DNA of 55,624 nt, from NCBI RefSeq assembly GCF_014889545.1, contig NZ_QKOF01000007.1, positions 1 to 55,624 of the forward strand. Reading direction: 5' to 3'. Shown here one piece after another: positions 54,506 to 55,624 of the stretch. Source of the DNA: Methanothermobacter thermautotrophicus. GTDB lineage: Archaea > Methanobacteriota > Methanobacteria > Methanobacteriales > Methanothermobacteraceae. The translations under genes were made by a program, and so were the position numbers. The notes beneath the pieces were generated by a model. That model ran no database searches. It worked only from the letters and a program-made list of their open reading frames with translations, and was not told the DNA's origin. Every line of letters begins with the position of its first letter. Positions within the stretch are counted from its first letter, which is position 1.

Positions 54506-54635
54506 CAGAAAATGAGCTCAGAGGGACTTCAGAAGATCTCTGGTGTAAATGAGTCTTCAGCATGGATTTTCCTGATGGAGACGCATAGGATAACTGATAA
54601 ATAAATAAAAAACATAAATTACTTTGGTGATTCTG

Positions 54636-55040
54636 GTGGACAGAAAAGAAATAGTGGAACTCCTCAACATTGATTTCAGGCATGAACTCGAGGCCACGAT
54701 GATGTACACCTATAATTCCTTTGTCATCGAGGACTGCGATATAAGCCGCCTGACCGAGGCCATTGCAGCCGATGAGATGAGGCACATGTGGTGGCTGGCT
54801 GACCTCATAACAAAGAGGGGAGGTAGGCCATCCATGGAGCTTGGTGAGGTGGAGTATGTTGGTGAAGATATAAAGGAGGGCCTTGAGAGGCAGATCCAGA
54901 AGGAAACAGAGGGCATTGAAGAGTATGAGAGGCAGATTAAGATAATAGATGATGAGGAGGTTGTCGGTGTTTTAAGACACATTGTTGATGAGGAGAAGAG
55001 GCACAGAAAGGAGTTCAGGGAGCGTATAGAGCGACTGTAA
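54636..55040 (+). CDS. Ferritin-like diiron-domain protein
   Basis: This 134-residue four-helix protein has the diiron ligand pattern: RHELEATMMYTYNSFVIED in helix 1, ADEMRHMWWLADLI (E-x2-H) in helix 2, QKETEGIEEYERQIK in helix 3 and DEEKRHRKEF (E-x2-H) in helix 4. It resembles rubrerythrin without a rubredoxin domain. A role in oxygen or peroxide defence or iron handling is likely. GTG 54636 has GGTGATT three to four nucleotides upstream; the TTG at 54624 and GTG at 54627 precede or overlap that site. Confidence 0.88.
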   Translation: MDRKEIVELLNIDFRHELEATMMYTYNSFVIEDCDISRLTEAIAADEMRHMWWLADLITKRGGRPSMELGEVEYVGEDIKEGLERQIQKETEGIEEYERQIKIIDDEEVVGVLRHIVDEEKRHRKEFRERIERL

Positions 55041-55085
55041 TCAGACCCCTCAATTTCCTAAATAGGCCCCCTTAGACCAGGGCAC

Positions 55086-55568
55086 TCATATCTTTATCCA
55101 TCTGAGGATCTTCCTACCTATTTCAAGGAGGGTTTCCCCGGATATCCTCTTTGGTGGACGGGGCCTCATGTAGCCGAAGAAGGGGTCATCGAAGGTTTCA
55201 CCGTTGACTGTGACCTTCCCCCTGTACCTCGGTATGAAATGCCAGTGCAGATGGGGTGGAGGGGTGTTATCCCGGTAGAATGAGTTTAGGAGGACCCCCC
55301 AGTTGAACATGGTTGCTCCGAACTCCCTTTTCACGGCATTCTCAAGTTCAGATATTATGAGAAGCATTTCCTCCCATTCATCCTTCCTCAGGTTCCCCAG
55401 GAATTTCTCATTCCTCTTAAGGGCAACAACACATGTGCCAAGGTTGCTCTGGTTGGGTGCCAAGAAAACAATCCAGTGGTCCCCCTCATAGAGGTACTCC
55501 CCAAAATCGTATTCCTCAAAGACACCAAATTCTCCCATTTCATCTATAAACAATGAGAGTTCAGCCAC
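55086..55568 (-). CDS. HIT-family protein
   Basis: This 160-residue protein has the histidine-triad active-site pattern in HLHWHFIPRYRG (H-x-H-x-H), preceded by HWIVFLAPNQSNLGTCVVAL. HIT proteins hydrolyse or transfer nucleotides. A long C-terminal tail follows the triad. The GTG at 55568 has no good ribosome binding site, and the frame stays open to the right edge of the window, so the true start may lie beyond 55624. Substrate unknown. Confidence 0.85.
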   Translation of the reverse strand: MAELSLFIDEMGEFGVFEEYDFGEYLYEGDHWIVFLAPNQSNLGTCVVALKRNEKFLGNLRKDEWEEMLLIISELENAVKREFGATMFNWGVLLNSFYRDNTPPPHLHWHFIPRYRGKVTVNGETFDDPFFGYMRPRPPKRISGETLLEIGRKILRWIKI

Positions 55569-55624
55569 TACTGTTTCAACAACCTCATGAACCGTTTCAT
55601 CCTCCCATGGTTCAGTTATCCCGA

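Overview
The window looks like chromosome from a thermophilic hydrogenotrophic methanogen of the Methanobacteriales, most probably Methanothermobacter (close to M. thermautotrophicus or M. marburgensis). This rests on hdrB/hdrC, thiol:fumarate reductase B, 2-phosphoglycerate kinase, a block of methanogenesis marker genes, archaeal NifB, diphthine synthase, Trm5, an archaeal SRP RNA and TATA-type promoters. Starts are mostly ATG, GTG or TTG behind GGAGGTGA-like ribosome binding sites. No transposase, integrase, CRISPR array or prophage is visible.

Layout. 0-0.7 kb (minus): SRP RNA followed by tRNA-Ser(GCT), an arrangement known next to an rRNA operon in a relative. 0.8-4.6 kb: phosphate transporter, CBS protein, 2-phosphoglycerate kinase, phosphoesterase and two small conserved proteins. 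4.6-7.5 kb: hdrC-hdrB, divergent from a short TGT-like gene, with a perfect palindrome between them. 7.5-10.5 kb: methyltransferase, small protein, dphB and trm5. 10.5-19.7 kb (minus): a tight run of marker-protein genes (DUF2117, mmp2, mmp3, mmp6, a DUF2111-like gene, mmp5, mmp15, mmp17) leading into nifB and mtnA, with nob1 upstream. 19.7-20.2 kb: gene-free stretch holding a candidate structured RNA. 20.2-25.8 kb: moaB-like gene, PRC-barrel/zinc-finger/pyrE operon, a YhgE/Pip membrane protein, and an SSS symporter with a small accessory protein. 25.9-32 kb: paaK-type ligase with ACT protein, iorA-iorB, tfrB. 32-36 kb: trmJ, DUF1512, dcd, glyS. 36-39.7 kb: two paralogous HTH regulators with a 35-nt repeat, a TatD-like hydrolase and a PfkB kinase. 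39.7-45.7 kb: MinD, DUF2226, SepF, DUF1611, roadblock protein, second 2PGK-like kinase, ZPR1 protein and a possible divergent histone-fold protein. 45.8-55.6 kb: nadC, rnz, mscS, sortase, roadblock-domain protein, nadA, DUF362 ferredoxin protein, beta-helix surface protein, ferritin-like protein and HIT protein.

How the genes fit together. HdrBC serves the last, energy-conserving step of methanogenesis and TfrB is its relative used for fumarate. The marker cluster probably serves maturation or reductive activation of methyl-coenzyme M reductase, and the close coupling of nifB to mmp17/mmp15 suggests that NifB's cluster product is used there rather than only for nitrogenase. IorAB with the arylacetate-CoA ligase fits assimilation of aryl acids into aromatic amino acids. 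MinD, SepF and neighbours suggest a cell-envelope or division locus, and the sortase plus surface protein suggest wall anchoring.

Points most worth checking are the nifB/marker linkage, the acidic HdrC extension with an internal start, the hdrC/TGT palindrome, the 19.98-20.1 kb RNA, the histone-fold-like protein, two genes without a usual start codon, and a cysteine-rich mini-gene overlapping pyrE. Family names are from memory of protein families and were not checked by search.
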